Below, one piece after another: positions 11,860-21,176 of a stretch of DNA of 64,000 bases; positions within the stretch are counted from its first letter, which is position 1; every line of letters starts with the position of its first letter. The position numbers were made by a program, and so were the translations under genes. The DNA comes from Pegoplata infirma (Eukaryota > Arthropoda > Insecta > Diptera > Anthomyiidae), in the NCBI GenBank assembly GCA_963921195.1, contig OY992536.1:238488023-238552022 (forward strand), given 5' to 3'. The notes under the pieces were generated by a model. That model was given only the letters and a program-made list of their open reading frames with translations, made no database searches and had not been told where the DNA came from.

Positions 11860-12570
11860 AACTCTTTTTACCCCTTAAGCATAGTACTCTGTTCGTTTTC
11901 ACGGGGAAAAAATCTGTCAAACTCCATGTAAAAAAAAATTAAAATTTGTAACGCCACGAATTATTGGGAAATTGTTAAAAAAAAGTTTTCACTCCTTTTT
12001 ATTACACAATACAATTTATATTGTCGTAAAAAATTGACATTTCAGTTTTGTTACGATAGTTTCTTCCTTAGAATTGTCAAAAATTGTTGATTTATAACTT
12101 TTTTAATACGATTTAAGTCGTTTAAAGTTACAATGAAATTGTTGCAGTAAAAAACAGAGTACTATGCTTTAGGAATCAAAATTTCCAAAAACTATTCTTT
12201 TGGAAATGTTTTTTTCGCTAGAAGACTCAAAATTTTAGGTTTCCAAGAGAATTATTTTAGAAAATATAAAAAGTACCAAAGTACTAGTTTTTACCCCCTT
12301 AGAATCGGAATTTTTAAAAAAGTACGTTTTTCAGGGTTTTTTTCTGTATTTGGTTCCTACAGTCCTAATTTTAAGTTTTTATGACCTTTATTTAAGAAAA
12401 TACAAAAAGTACCAAAGTACAATTTTTTACCCCTTTTTAACCTTTTGGAATCCGAATTTCCAAAAACTATTTTTTTATGAGAATATTTTTTCCGTTAGAG
12501 GAAATATAAAAAGTACCAAAGTAAATATTTTACCCCTTTTACCCACTTAGAATCAACAATCCAGAATTAT
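11860..12570. repeat. Degenerate tandem repeat of about 130 bp, block 1
   Basis: Recurring words in fixed order are TTTTTACCCCTTAGAATC, GGAATTTCCAAAAACTA, TTTTTTTCG(C/T)TAGA and AAAATATAAAAAGTACCAAA. The same unit is tandem at about 43000-44155. A 291-bp MITE (11878-12168) sits in the first unit. Confidence 0.6.
11878..12168. mobile_element. PIF/Harbinger-like MITE, 291 bp
   Basis: AGCATAGTACTCTGTT at the left and AACAGAGTACTATGCT at the right are inverted, with TTA on both sides (11875-11877, 12169-12171). The interrupted host repeat reads CCCCTTA then GGAATC elsewhere in the array without the insert, so both duplication and boundaries are supported. Confidence 0.7.
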
Positions 12571-12979
12571 TGGATCTATATTCCGGGAGGCTCATCTACA
12601 TTCCAAATTTCAAGTCTATTGCTTCAGTGATTTGTGCTGTGGTTTGATGCGAGACTAGTACACTGCGAATCACATCAATAAGGAATCGAGTTTTTCACTT
12701 TTTAATCGAATATATCTTTGTAACGAATAAGCGGAAAAATATAAAAAAATGCACTGATAGAGACCATTATCTAGCTAATAATGCCAAATAATAACAATAA
12801 CCAAAAGACTGAAAGAAGTCCTTTAAAAAAATATTTTTCGGCAACGTGTTAAAAAATTACTAGTTTTTTATGAATCACTTGAATAAGGAATTTTGTAATA
12901 CAGGCCGAGTAGGACCTGAATCAAATTTGTAATGAATAGCAATCCCTCAAACAACAAAAACAAAACAGTTTTGTTTTGG

Positions 12980-13615
12980 GTTTAATCAAATGGGACTCCC
13001 AAAACTCTTAGCTCTCGCGAAAAGGAAAAAGTACTGACTTTGAAGTTCAAAGTGTTAAAGATCGTTGAAATCGCGGAAATACTTAATAGAAAGAAAAAAA
13101 ACTGCTGTATGCAATTATCATAATAACATTCAGAACTATGGAAAAAACATGAATAGGCGAACTCAAATGGCAACAACTGAACGAGATTGACAAAAATTTT
13201 AAGAATTCCCCCAAATTCTACTCCGACATCTTTCAAAATTCTCGAAGAAAATGGCGTTAATGCTAGTATTTGTACAGTCCGTCGCGTTTAAAAGTCAAGT
13301 GAGTTCATAACTCGTCGAAAATTATACAAAAACTAATCGCTGAATGTTAAACGTAGTAAGCAGCGCCTTAATCTCTGCAGGAATACAATGACACGGTCTG
13401 AGAAATTTTTCAAAGTAATTTATTCCGACGAAAAAAAAAAATAATACCGTTGCATTAGACTGATACAATTGTTTTCGGTGATTTGAGACAATAAAAAAAG
13501 TTTTTGCATAGCAGACAGATCATAGAAGGTGTTGTTATGGTATGGGGTGCGCTATTCTACTGTGGCATCATTACTGTTCCTTACGTTACCATCGATGTTC
13601 TTAAGTTTGGAACTA
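12980..13615 (+). pseudogene. Decayed Tc1-like transposase, 5' half and part of the catalytic region
   Basis: Frame-hopping translation gives an N-terminal helix-turn-helix-like stretch (LTLKFKVLKIVEIAEIL, about 13035-13085). Downstream come VIYSDEKK (13418-13440) and VVMVWGALFYCG (13530-13566), which match the Tc1 words around the second catalytic Asp (SDEKKF) and MVWGAF. Stops and frameshifts interrupt every frame, and the reading fades into the inverted arm near 13640. The C-terminal catalytic residue is missing. This was a DDE transposase acting on its own TIRs and is certainly not functional now. Confidence 0.75.
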
Positions 13616-13649
13616 AGGGGTGGCTTTTTTTTTTTGCAATTTACAACAG

Positions 13650-14022
13650 ACTATGAACTCATTTAATTTTTAATCGTGATGGACTGTACAAATACCCACT
13701 AAATCACCACTTTCTTTGAGAATTTTGCAACCTGTCAACGTGGAATTCGAGGGAATTCTTAAAATTTTTGTCGATTTCGTTCTGTTGTTGCCATTTTAGC
13801 TCGCCCATTCGTGTTTTTTCCATAGTTCTTAATGTTATTTAAATAATTGCATTCAATAGGTTTGCCCCTCTCTATTATTTTCGCGATTTCAACGGCCTTT
13901 AACACTTTGGACTTTAAATACATTATTTTTTTCTTTTCGGAAGATCTAAGAGCTGTTGTAGTCTCATTTTTATTGAAATTTGAAACAAAACTGTTTTTAT
14001 GGTTTAAGGAATTGCTATCCAT
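13650..14022 (-). pseudogene. Inverted second copy of the Tc1-like transposase N-terminus
   Basis: Reading on the minus strand, 87 codons stay open from 14022 to 13759 and contain KSKVLKAVEIAKIIERGK, the counterpart of the plus-strand KFKVLKIVEIAEIL. It lies head-to-head with the first copy in the same element. The two copies have diverged by point changes and small indels, and this one keeps the longer open frame. Only the DNA-binding part is represented. Confidence 0.7.
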
Positions 14023-14309
14023 AACAAATTGGAATCAGGTCCTACTTGGTTAGTATTACAAAATTCCTTATTCATAAAAAACTAGTAATTTTTTAACAAG
14101 TTGCCGAAAAATATTTTTTTAACGGACTTCTTTCAGTCTTTTGATTATTGTTATTATTTAAGATTATTAGCTAGATAATGGTCTATATCAGTGCATTTTT
14201 TTATATTTTTCCGCTTATTCGTTACAAAGATATATTCGATTAAAAAGTGAAAAACTCGATTCCTTATTGATGTGATTCGCAGTGTATGTTAGTCAGTCAT
14301 CACGTTACT

Positions 14310-14480
14310 ATTTATATATGTATATAGACTGATATAAGATAGTTTCTAGGCGATATATATCCGTCCGTATTTCTGTGGAAAACAAGATACAGTCCATCCA
14401 AAAGAGCTGTAAATTTTGTAAATGAGCAAAATCGAATCTAAGACATTCTAAAGATGTTCGTCTATGGAAACACACTGCAG
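14310..14480. mobile_element. mini-me fragment
   Basis: TATATATGTATATAG followed by TATATATCCGTCCGTATTTC and ACAAGATACAGTCCATCCAA match the mini-me core region in plus orientation. It is short and lacks the terminal hairpin. Confidence 0.5.
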
Positions 14481-14485
14481 ACAAA

Positions 14486-14790
14486 ACCAAAAGAAATAGA
14501 CACCCTAAATTTGTCACAAATTTGTCTTGTGTTCATAGACTGACAAAGTTCTTAAATGTTAGAAATTAAAAATACAAAATTTTGTCTTAAATCTGCATTT
14601 TAACAGAAAATTTTGTTTATTTTTTGTAAAATAAAAATACAAAATGAAAAGTAAAATAACAGATATAACTTTTTTTTTGTCACAAAAAAATTCAAAGAAA
14701 TTTCTTTTTATCTGTGTTTTGACAGAAAACTCTGTCAACTATTTGCCGAATTGCTATTACAGTCAGTATTTTACAGCGTTATACATTTGA
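14486..14790. repeat. Dispersed repeat upstream of receptor cassette A
   Basis: The words TTTTGACAGAAAACTCTGTC and GATTACAGTCAG-like ATTACAGTCAGTATTTTACA recur in the same order at 18760-18975 in intron 1. The pair is non-coding and probably two copies of one short element. Confidence 0.55.
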
Positions 14791-14849
14791 GTGTTGAATT
14801 TAGTTAATTTTCCCATTTTTTAGTTTATTTTTTGTGAGTGAATTTTTAA

Positions 14850-15112
14850 TTTTTGTTTATAATATATATGGCCGATTAATTATTTTATATTGATTTATGT
14901 ACATTAATAATTATAATTTGATATTAAAGTAATTAATATTTAATAATACGCAAATATTTATAATACATAGTGTACAAAATAAATAATTTACTTAAAAAAA
15001 TGCCTATAAAAATGAATACATATTTATTTAAATGTTTAAAAAACAAATCACATCATATTCAAACAGTATATCAGTGAATTAAGTTAAAACTTAAAAAAAA
15101 AAATTAGAAAAA
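14850..15112 (+). promoter_or_regulatory. Proximal promoter and 5' leader of receptor cassette A
   Basis: TATAAAAA at 15005-15012 lies 101 bases before the start codon. From there to the ATG the sequence aligns with the region before cassette B: both have ATTTATT, AATGTTTA, AATCA(C/T)ATCATATT, AAACA(G)TATATC and AAGTTAAA in order. Conservation between the paralogues in otherwise unalignable DNA suggests a shared core promoter, with transcription expected about 30 bases past the TATA box. The start site itself is not visible. Confidence 0.55.
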
Positions 15113-15480
15113 ATGACAATATTCTATATGCCACCGTGTAAAAGTGATAAAAATTTTGCTTTTCCACAAATTTTTCATATTTTTTTAAAAGTAAATGGTT
15201 GCTGGCCAACCGATGGAGATCAGAATGACTTTTGGTTTCTGTGTAAACGCATTCTATACGCGATTTGGGGTTGGTTGGCTTATGTAATATATACATTTAT
15301 AGTTTACTGTGATTTTGCATATTTTTTTGAAAATATGCGAGATGTTGAAAAAGCCGTCGAAAATTTGTGTGTGTCAATGATTGGTTTAATGGTCGTTTTT
15401 CGTACTTTTCATATACGGTTTTCATTGAAAAGTCTCAAAAGTATTTTATGTGAATTTGCTGATAAAATATGGATTAATGG
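15113..15480 (+). CDS. Or13a-like: Odorant receptor (7tm_6), cassette A exon 1
   Basis: The exon encodes the first 122 residues and two bases of the next codon. Translation starts MTIFYMPPC; the same Met context opens cassette B, which fixes the start. The stretch IFLKVNGCWPTDG near residue 25 matches the LKLNGSWP region of Drosophila Or13a as I recall it. Hydrophobic segments at about residues 47-72 and 83-100 are the first two membrane helices. The exon ends ATTAATGG before GTATGA, the same donor position and phase as cassette B. The product is expected to be an odorant-gated subunit that works with Orco in sensory-neuron dendrites (family knowledge). No stop or frameshift is present. Confidence 0.88.
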
Positions 15481-15734
15481 GTATGATTTCAACAATCACA
15501 TGTATTTTGCTTTAAATGACTTTGACAATAAAAACGACATATTTTGGAGTTTAAAGATCTCAACACTATTATGGAGGTTAGGTTATGTTAAGAAAGATGA
15601 CGCATGGGGAAACGCCAATTCCAAAAAGAACTTACCATTTTTTTATACCCTCCAACCACAAAATGGGGGTGTACTCACTTTGCCATTCCGTGTGTAACGC
15701 ATAGAAATATCGTTCTAGGACCCCATAAAGCATG

Positions 15735-16665
15735 TATGGGGAATTCCATGTCAAATCGGACACTTTGGAATTTTTTTTTTAGATTTTCCCAATAATTTTG
15801 AATTGAAGCCTACTTAGGGAGTGGAGATATGGCGTAGGTATGTTTTAAAAAAATGTTGTAGGGTAAAAATAAATGGGGGTCAGTCTCACTAATGACCCCT
15901 CTCGAACGCACCATTGGACCGGTAGAAGCTGATTAAATAAAACAAACTTACAAAAAATAAAAAAAATTGTATGGGGACCGCCTTAACAGTTAAAGATAGA
16001 GGGTAGGTGTGTTCAGAGAAAATGTTTGGACTAAAAAAATATTGTGGGTTGGTCATACATTTTGTTGCTCTAAGGGCACTATTAGGGCAGTTAGAGCGGT
16101 TGGAGCAAATTTAAAAAAATGTCGTTTTGTGTGGGAGCCCCCTTAGAAATTGGAGATAGGGTATTAGTTTGTTCCAAAGAAATATTAAGACGTAAAAATT
16201 AATGGGGGTCGGTCTTATAAATGACCCCTCTATGACTCTCCATTGGAGCAGTAGAAATGATTTTAAAATTGGAAAATTACAATAAAATTTTTTCAAAAAA
16301 TTTTAAAAAATAGTAATAATCGTTATCCCACGATCTTCCTGGGCAAAAAATTTGTAGAATCGATAGAAGTTTTACACAAAAAATTTCAAAAAAAATCGAA
16401 GAGTACAAAAGTTTTCAAAAATGAGATTTAAATTTTAAAACTTAAAAATCGCATACTAGAGCGCTGTTAACAAAAATTTTGAAAAAAATTGAAATTTGGA
16501 CCATTGTTGAAGAAGTTATGAGTAAAAGAAGTTTGAGTAAAGGAACAAACTACCAATTTATAAAAATTCGATATCTTTTGAACGGGTCATCAAAAAATCT
16601 GAAAATTTACCACGAAGGAGTTTTCGAAGGGTACTAAAAACTGTAAACAAATTAGGAAAATTGAT
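15735..16665. mobile_element. GGGGCATTCC fold-back family, deleted copy
   Basis: It begins TATGGGGAATTCCATGTC and AAATCGGACACTTTGG, but jumps after about 60 bp to the family's central sequence (CCTACTTAGGGAGTGGAG). It then follows the right arm (GGTCAGTCTCACTAATGACC, GCACCATTGGACCGGTAGAA) to about 16660. Most of the left arm is missing and the last few dozen bases of the right tip are gone. Confidence 0.7.
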
Positions 16666-16845
16666 CAGTGATCGATTTTAAGACATTCTAGCGATGTCCG
16701 TCCGTCTTTCCGTCCATCCCGTTATCTGTGGAAGACACGATACAGCCCAAAATAAAAGATCTAGACACTTGAAGTTTGTCAAAAATATGTCAAAGTATGG
16801 TCATGGGTCTGGTTAAGTTCGGAGATGGGCAAAATCGGACCAGGG

Positions 16846-17665
16846 CACAGTGCCACATTTGGCCAATCTAGCACGACAAAAATCAAAAAAAAAGTTCCCC
16901 GATTTTTATGGTTTGTTTGTATGTATTATAAAACATTCCTAATAACACGGAAATACTCATATAAGAACTATAATTCTATGCATTATTAAGATGTGGGTGC
17001 ATAAAGTTGCATCTTGTAAAATCCTGAAAGTAGTGTTCATTATTTCGCATTAATTAAGTCGATTTTAAACTGTTGTAACTTTTTAACAAAAAAATATATT
17101 TATACACTCTTTTGTGGTAATTTTAAAGGATATTTAAAGGCTTTAAGTCATATCTTTTCTTCTTTTTTTTAAATTTTTTTTCTATTTTTTATTAAATTTT
17201 TAACAAAATAAAAATTTTTGAAAAGAATATTATATATTTATTTTTTTGATGGAACAGAACTTTTGTGTTTGGTCTCTATTGGTCGCCGAACTTTTTCAGA
17301 CATATTGACCAATATCCATAGTACTTATTTCAACGACGAACTTTTGCGACCGTCTGGGGCGATATGTAAACCTTGTTTTTACATATTTTTTAAACATATT
17401 CTTAAAAAGTGGGCGTGGCAGTTGTCTGACCGCCACCTTTTTTCGTGATATTATTTCTACAGTCCTTAAGAGTATATATACCAAGTTTAAAGAAATTACA
17501 ACTAAAATTAAAAATTTTTTAAAAAGTGGGCGTGGCCGTTAACTGGCCTCCCTTTTTTTTATAATGTTGTTATTGAAGTCAAAACGAACATTTATACCAA
17601 ATTTCCAGTCAATATAAATAAAATTGGATTTTTGTCGTCCTAGAATGGCCAAATGTGGCACTGTG
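16846..17665. mobile_element. CACAGTG-ended element, 820 bp (Transib- or Chapaev-like)
   Basis: CACAGTGCCACATTTGGCCA at the left mirrors TGGCCAAATGTGGCACTGTG at the right, and CACGACAAAAATC mirrors GGATTTTTGTCG inside. Flanks are CAGGG (16841-16845) and CAGGA (17666-17670), a five-base duplication with one mismatch, in a mini-me whose intact copies read ACCAGGGG there. CACWRTG ends plus a GC-rich 5-bp duplication are characteristic of Transib; a 4-bp reading would suit Chapaev. Two internal AAGTGGGCGTGGC blocks (about 17407 and 17523) form a short direct repeat. No transposase. Confidence 0.6.
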
Positions 17666-17726
17666 CAGGAGGGTAAAAAGTTCCCCCTTGAGGAGCTAAA
17701 CCAACCTCTAAAAAAACAAAATTTTT

Positions 17727-17875
17727 CAATATCCACACCCCCAAAAGGGGGCGGCCCGAAAAAAACATTTTCTAATCCCGGGATTCAAGAGCACGACCTT
17801 AAAGAAGTTTAAGGTCCTGCTCTTGACCTTTTTTTCGGGCCGTCCCCTTTTGGGGGTGTGGATATTGAAAAATTA
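17727..17875. repeat. Near-perfect hairpin of mini-me 3' sequence
   Basis: TTTTCAATATCCACACCCCC at the left is mirrored by GGGGGTGTGGATATTGAAAA at the right. Inner pairs are GGCGGCCCGAAAAAAA with TTTTTTTCGGGCCGTCC and CAAGAGCACGACCTTAAAG with TTTAAGGTCCTGCTCTTG. It looks like a local inverted duplication of one mini-me tail; single-arm versions exist near 32990 and 45945. Confidence 0.7.
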
Positions 17876-18599
17876 GTTAAATAATGATAAAATTGTATTA
17901 CTGAAGTGCAATACGCAAAATAAATGATTTTGTAAACCGCGAGGTTTATGTTTATAAAACATAGTGTTTATAAAATAAGTGTTGCCCAAATTGTTTTTGT
18001 TGTATTTCTTTTGAAATTTTGAGAAAAAGAGGGAATTTGGCTCCAAAGATTTTTTTTATTGGTTTAATTTTACGCCAATTTTAACTAGAAAATGGGAAAA
18101 ATTATATTACACTCTAGTTTATTCATATTTTAGGACTAGATTTGGTCCAGACCCTGGACCAATGGGTTCGGACCCTGTTGACTCCAGACCCCCTTGATTC
18201 ATGTAAGGGTCGCCAAAGATTTTGACCCAAAACTTTTGTCCGTTTCGCTCTACCTTAGTTTTTAAGATACGGTTATAGGGGGCCTGATAGGACCTTGCGA
18301 ATCTTAAAGCTGGATAACTCTTAACCTATTAGTCGGAGATCTTTCGGATATTTTGCGGTAGTGTTCTACGAGCAAAGGGCTAAAAAAATGCAGTTGGACT
18401 TTTTCGCGTGACAAAATTTTCTTACATTTTAAAAAAACCATTTTTCTTTTACAAAAATTTTCAGATTTCCGATAAAAAATTTTTGAAAGAAATTTCCGAA
18501 AATAATCTTTCTTAAAGTCAAAAAATTTTTCCCCAAGAAAATTTTTGGGTTTGCAGACAGAAAATTTTTGAGATTCTGAAATTTTTTTTACAATGTAAA

Positions 18600-18745
18600 G
18601 GATGTTTTTTCTACTCGTCCTTTTTTCCTTTTCTTTTTTTCTCTCTTCTTTTTTCTTTTTTTTCCTTTTTTTTCTTTTTCTTCTCTTCCTTTTTTTTTCC
18701 TTCTTTTTTTCTTTTTCGAAATCGGTTTGGGGGGGGGGGGGGAAA
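18600..18745. repeat. C/T-rich tract ending in a G-run
   Basis: Almost uninterrupted pyrimidines (TTCCTTTTCTTTTTTTCTC and similar) run from 18620 to 18715, then a run of 14 or so G at about 18729-18742. The lysine/arginine-rich reverse ORF across it is a composition artefact. Confidence 0.75.
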
Positions 18746-18759
18746 TAAAATTCCCCCAT

Positions 18760-18975
18760 TTTACTTTAATCTGTATTTTAGCAGAAAGCTCTGTTAATTA
18801 TCTGTAAAATTAAGATTACAAAGTTAAAAGTAATACAACAGATGAAGCTTAGTTTTCTTGTCACAACAAAATACAATGTATTTTCTTTAAATCTGTATTT
18901 TGACAGAAAACTCTGTCAAATATCTGTTGAATAGAGATTACAGTCAGAGTATTTTACAGAGTTTTTATTTTGAGT
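18760..18975. repeat. Second copy of the TCTGTCAA repeat
   Basis: Matches 14486-14790 through TTTGACAGAAAACTCTGTCA, TAGAGATTACAGTCAG and TATTTTACAGAG. It sits in intron 1 of cassette A. Confidence 0.55.
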
Positions 18976-19307
18976 ACAGAAATATTTTTTTCCCTATATT
19001 AAAGAACTCCATTTAAAGAAAACTATGAACTATTTATAAGTAAATGAATAAAACTTTTTCCTCATAGTTAAGAAAATTTCCTATTTTTTAGTTAAATTTA
19101 ACTACATTTTAGGAAAATTCATGAACTATTTTCAAAGAAATTTTTTTTTCCTAAATTTTAGTTAAGTATTTTCAGTGTACGGTCAGGAATGCTAACCAAG
19201 TCCAGCTAGTTATAAATATTTTAACAGACAATTAACAGACAAAACCTACAGACAGTCATTCGACTTATCTTAATTTTCAGTTTAAAAAATTTTAATTTTA
19301 CCTTCAG

Positions 19308-19823
19308 AGAAAAACATCCTCACATTGCTAAGAAATGCCATCAAAATATGAAACCGATTTTTGTTATATCCATAATGATGTGGATCGTTGTTATTGTATA
19401 CTGGGTTACGCCGATTATAATTTTCTTTAGAAGTCATCAAACTATGGCTTCCACAGACAAGGAATTTCCATATCGTATGATATTTCCATTTGATGTTCAA
19501 GAGGGTTGGCGCTATATTTTCACTTATATAATTACTGTGTTAGCCGGTTTTATGACAGTATCGCAAGTGTACAGTCTCGATGCATTAATGACCATGTTCC
19601 TCTGTTACTTATGTGGGCAATTTGAAATATTACATGGCTGTATTGCGCGTCTAGTGCCCGAATGTCATGCTGAGTGGTTAAGACGATATGGTGATGGTGG
19701 TGTTAATGACACTGATGGTTATGGCGATGATACAACACCGGATGCTGCTAGTGTTAAACTATTACAGGATATGTATACCAAGCGTTTGCATAAATTATGT
19801 GCTCGACACAATGACTTAATTAG
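19308..19823 (+). CDS. Or13a-like: Odorant receptor, cassette A exon 2
   Basis: 516 bases encode about 172 residues, in frame with exon 1 across the CCTTCAG acceptor. The first residues (HPHIAKKCHQNM) align with the family's NVAAECRRRM region. Hydrophobic stretches FVISIMMWIVVIVYWV and IFTYIITVLAGFMTV are membrane helices three and four. FPYRMIFPFDVQEGW is the family loop that reads FPYKMIFPYDAQ in Or13a. CGQFEILHGCIARLVP precedes a Gly/Asp-rich insert (RRYGDGGVNDTDGYGDD) not in Drosophila Or13a as I recall it. The exon ends HNDLI plus AG before GTAAAT. No internal stop. Confidence 0.9.
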
Positions 19824-19953
19824 GTAAATATAATAAGGCAGTTGTACTATATCAAAATAGCTTTGAATTAATTTTTTGTGGCTCATTGTGTTTTATGTCA
19901 TTTGAAGGCTCACACAGAATAAATATTATATTGTTTTCTCGCTTTAATTTCAG
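19824..19953 (+). other. Intron 2 of cassette A, 130 nt
   Basis: GTAAATATAA donor; a pyrimidine-rich TTTTCTCGCTTTAATTTCAG acceptor. It is uninvaded by repeats, like the 146-nt counterpart in cassette B. Confidence 0.85.
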
Positions 19954-20053
19954 TTTTTCCTTAAAATTAAATGAGATGATTTCGTTTCCTTTATTCATTA
20001 ATTTTATTATCTCAACATTTTTAATATGTTTTACTGGATTTCAGTTTCTTCTC
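19954..20053 (+). CDS. Or13a-like: Odorant receptor, cassette A exon 3
   Basis: The first base completes a Ser codon; 33 codons follow, with FSLKLNEMISFP leading into the helix-five segment LFINFIISTFLICFTGFQFLL. Length and phase (ends in phase 0, before GTGAGT) equal those of cassette B exon 3. After this exon cassette A has no recognisable exon 4, 5 or 6 before cassette B starts, so the chain can only be completed by splicing to the exons at 32092, 35985 and 36338. That is inference; the alternative is that cassette A is a 3'-truncated pseudogene. Confidence 0.85.
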
Positions 20054-20210
20054 GTGAGTATACAATCAGTTTTTTTTTTTATTTTTTTAATAGAAATTCA
20101 GACTCTGAATTTCAGAGTCTTATCAAAACACTCGGTTTGGGTATTTGTTTTAGCTACATAAAAACCGAAGATACAAGTATAAAGTAAATCGGATCAAACT
20201 TATAAAACAA

Positions 20211-20800
20211 ATCGTTTCCCAAATCGTAGCTGCTCGCATTCGAGAGATATCGCGAAATTAGTGTTTTTGATTTTTTTAATTTATTATAACATGCACAAAT
20301 CAAACTGCATACCACTTTTTTACATTATTTCTAAATAACCGGTTTTAAAAAATAAATAAGTAATAAAAAAAAATATATAATTACGCGATATCTCGCGAAA
20401 TTTAACACCAAAAATTTCGATGTCAACAGCTGTGTGACCATTGATCAAGCACAAGTAAAACTGCATACCATGTTTTTACGAAATTTTAAAGAAACCTATC
20501 TAAAGATAAAAACGAAAACAAAACCAGCAAAAAATTTATTTCGCGATTTCTCGCGAACTAACGAAGATAGGATTTTGATGTTTACTGTTTTGTGACCTTT
20601 AAATAAGTACAATTTAAACTGTATACTCAGTTTTTGAAAATATTTAAAAAACTTCAATGTCAAAATTTTAAAAAATACAAAAACACTAATTTCGCGTCAA
20701 CTCGCGAATGCGAGCAGCTACGATTTCGCTGTTAACAGTTTTGTGACATTAAATCTTGTAGAAATCGAACTGCGCTACACTTTTCTTCGACACTAAAGTT
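20211..20800. repeat. Tandem repeat of about 155 bp with CGCGA palindromes, inverted ends
   Basis: Successive units are marked by ACTGCATACC-type words at 20305, 20461, 20619 and 20770 (spacing 156, 158 and 151) and by palindromes such as TTTCGCGATTTCTCGCGAA. The first and last stretches are also inverted copies of each other: AAATCGTAGCTGCTCGCATT near 20211 against AATGCGAGCAGCTACGATTT ending 20727, continuing about 60 bases inward. It may be a MITE whose interior has been tandemly amplified. Confidence 0.7.
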
Positions 20801-21176
20801 CAACCTAAACATCTTTGAGGCTCACCGTGTATGATAGCATATTCCTATTTAGTGACCCCAAATATATAAATGTTCCCGAAGCTCCTATAAGGAGCATAGT
20901 GACCCCAAAAATACCAGGCTAAAAAGTCTGGGATTAAAAAAATTCAAGAGCTATGAGGACCCGCCATTTTGAATTTTGAAAATCTGATGTCAGATTCGTT
21001 TTTAGTGACTCATAAAACTCCTGGGTATTGAGTTTAACTTAAATGCGATAACTTAAAAAAGAAAACATTCGCCATATTAGATTCGCCATTTTGAATTTTT
21101 GTAATCTGAATGAAAATTCGAAATCAGCGTCTCAATTAACCCCCGGATAAAAAGTTTGAAGTAAATCGTAATTAAA

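Larger units (their letters stand above)
12661..14284. mobile_element. Tc1/mariner-type element turned into a giant hairpin
   Basis: The ends CACTGCGAATCACATC and GATGTGATTCGCAGTG are inverted and flanked by TA (12659-12660, 14285-14286), the Tc1/mariner target. The two arms match for about 650 bp each (12661-13320 against 13640-14284), including the 5' part of the transposase. So the right arm is an inverted second copy of the gene's 5' half rather than an ordinary TIR. Only about 300 bp at 13320-13640 is unpaired. Confidence 0.8.
15643..18000. mobile_element. mini-me-type element holding two other transposons
   Basis: Segments at 15643-15734 (ATACCCTCCAACCACAAAAT, GACCCCATAAAGCATG), 16666-16845 (GACATTCTAGCGATGTCCG, GTCCGTCTTTCC, AGACACTTGAAGTTTG) and 17666-17730 (GGGTAAAAAGTTCCCCC, GAGCTAAACCAACCTCT) read as one mini-me in order. 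They are separated by a fold-back at 15735 and a CACAGTG-ended element at 16846. It lies wholly in intron 1. Confidence 0.65.
15481..19307 (+). other. Intron 1 of cassette A (3.8 kb), filled with repeats
   Basis: GT donor at 15481 and CCTTCAG acceptor ending 19307. It contains, in order, a mini-me shell with a nested fold-back and CACAGTG-ended element, a hairpin, a stretch with GACCCAAAACTTTTGTCCG (18215-18243) related to sequence at 25960-26010 on the other strand, a C/T-rich tract, and a short repeat. From 18990 to 19307 only AT-rich DNA is seen. Confidence 0.75.

Noticed and set aside
18304..18759. 151-codon minus-strand ORF rich in Lys, Arg and Glu
   Set aside because: It is the translation of a C/T-rich low-complexity tract and a G-run; no domain, and composition alone explains it.
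20060..20160. Candidate exon 4 right after cassette A exon 3 (91-codon ORF continuing past the donor)
   Set aside because: The ORF reads through the GTGAGT donor into T-runs and has none of the helix-six residues found in the exon at 32092.
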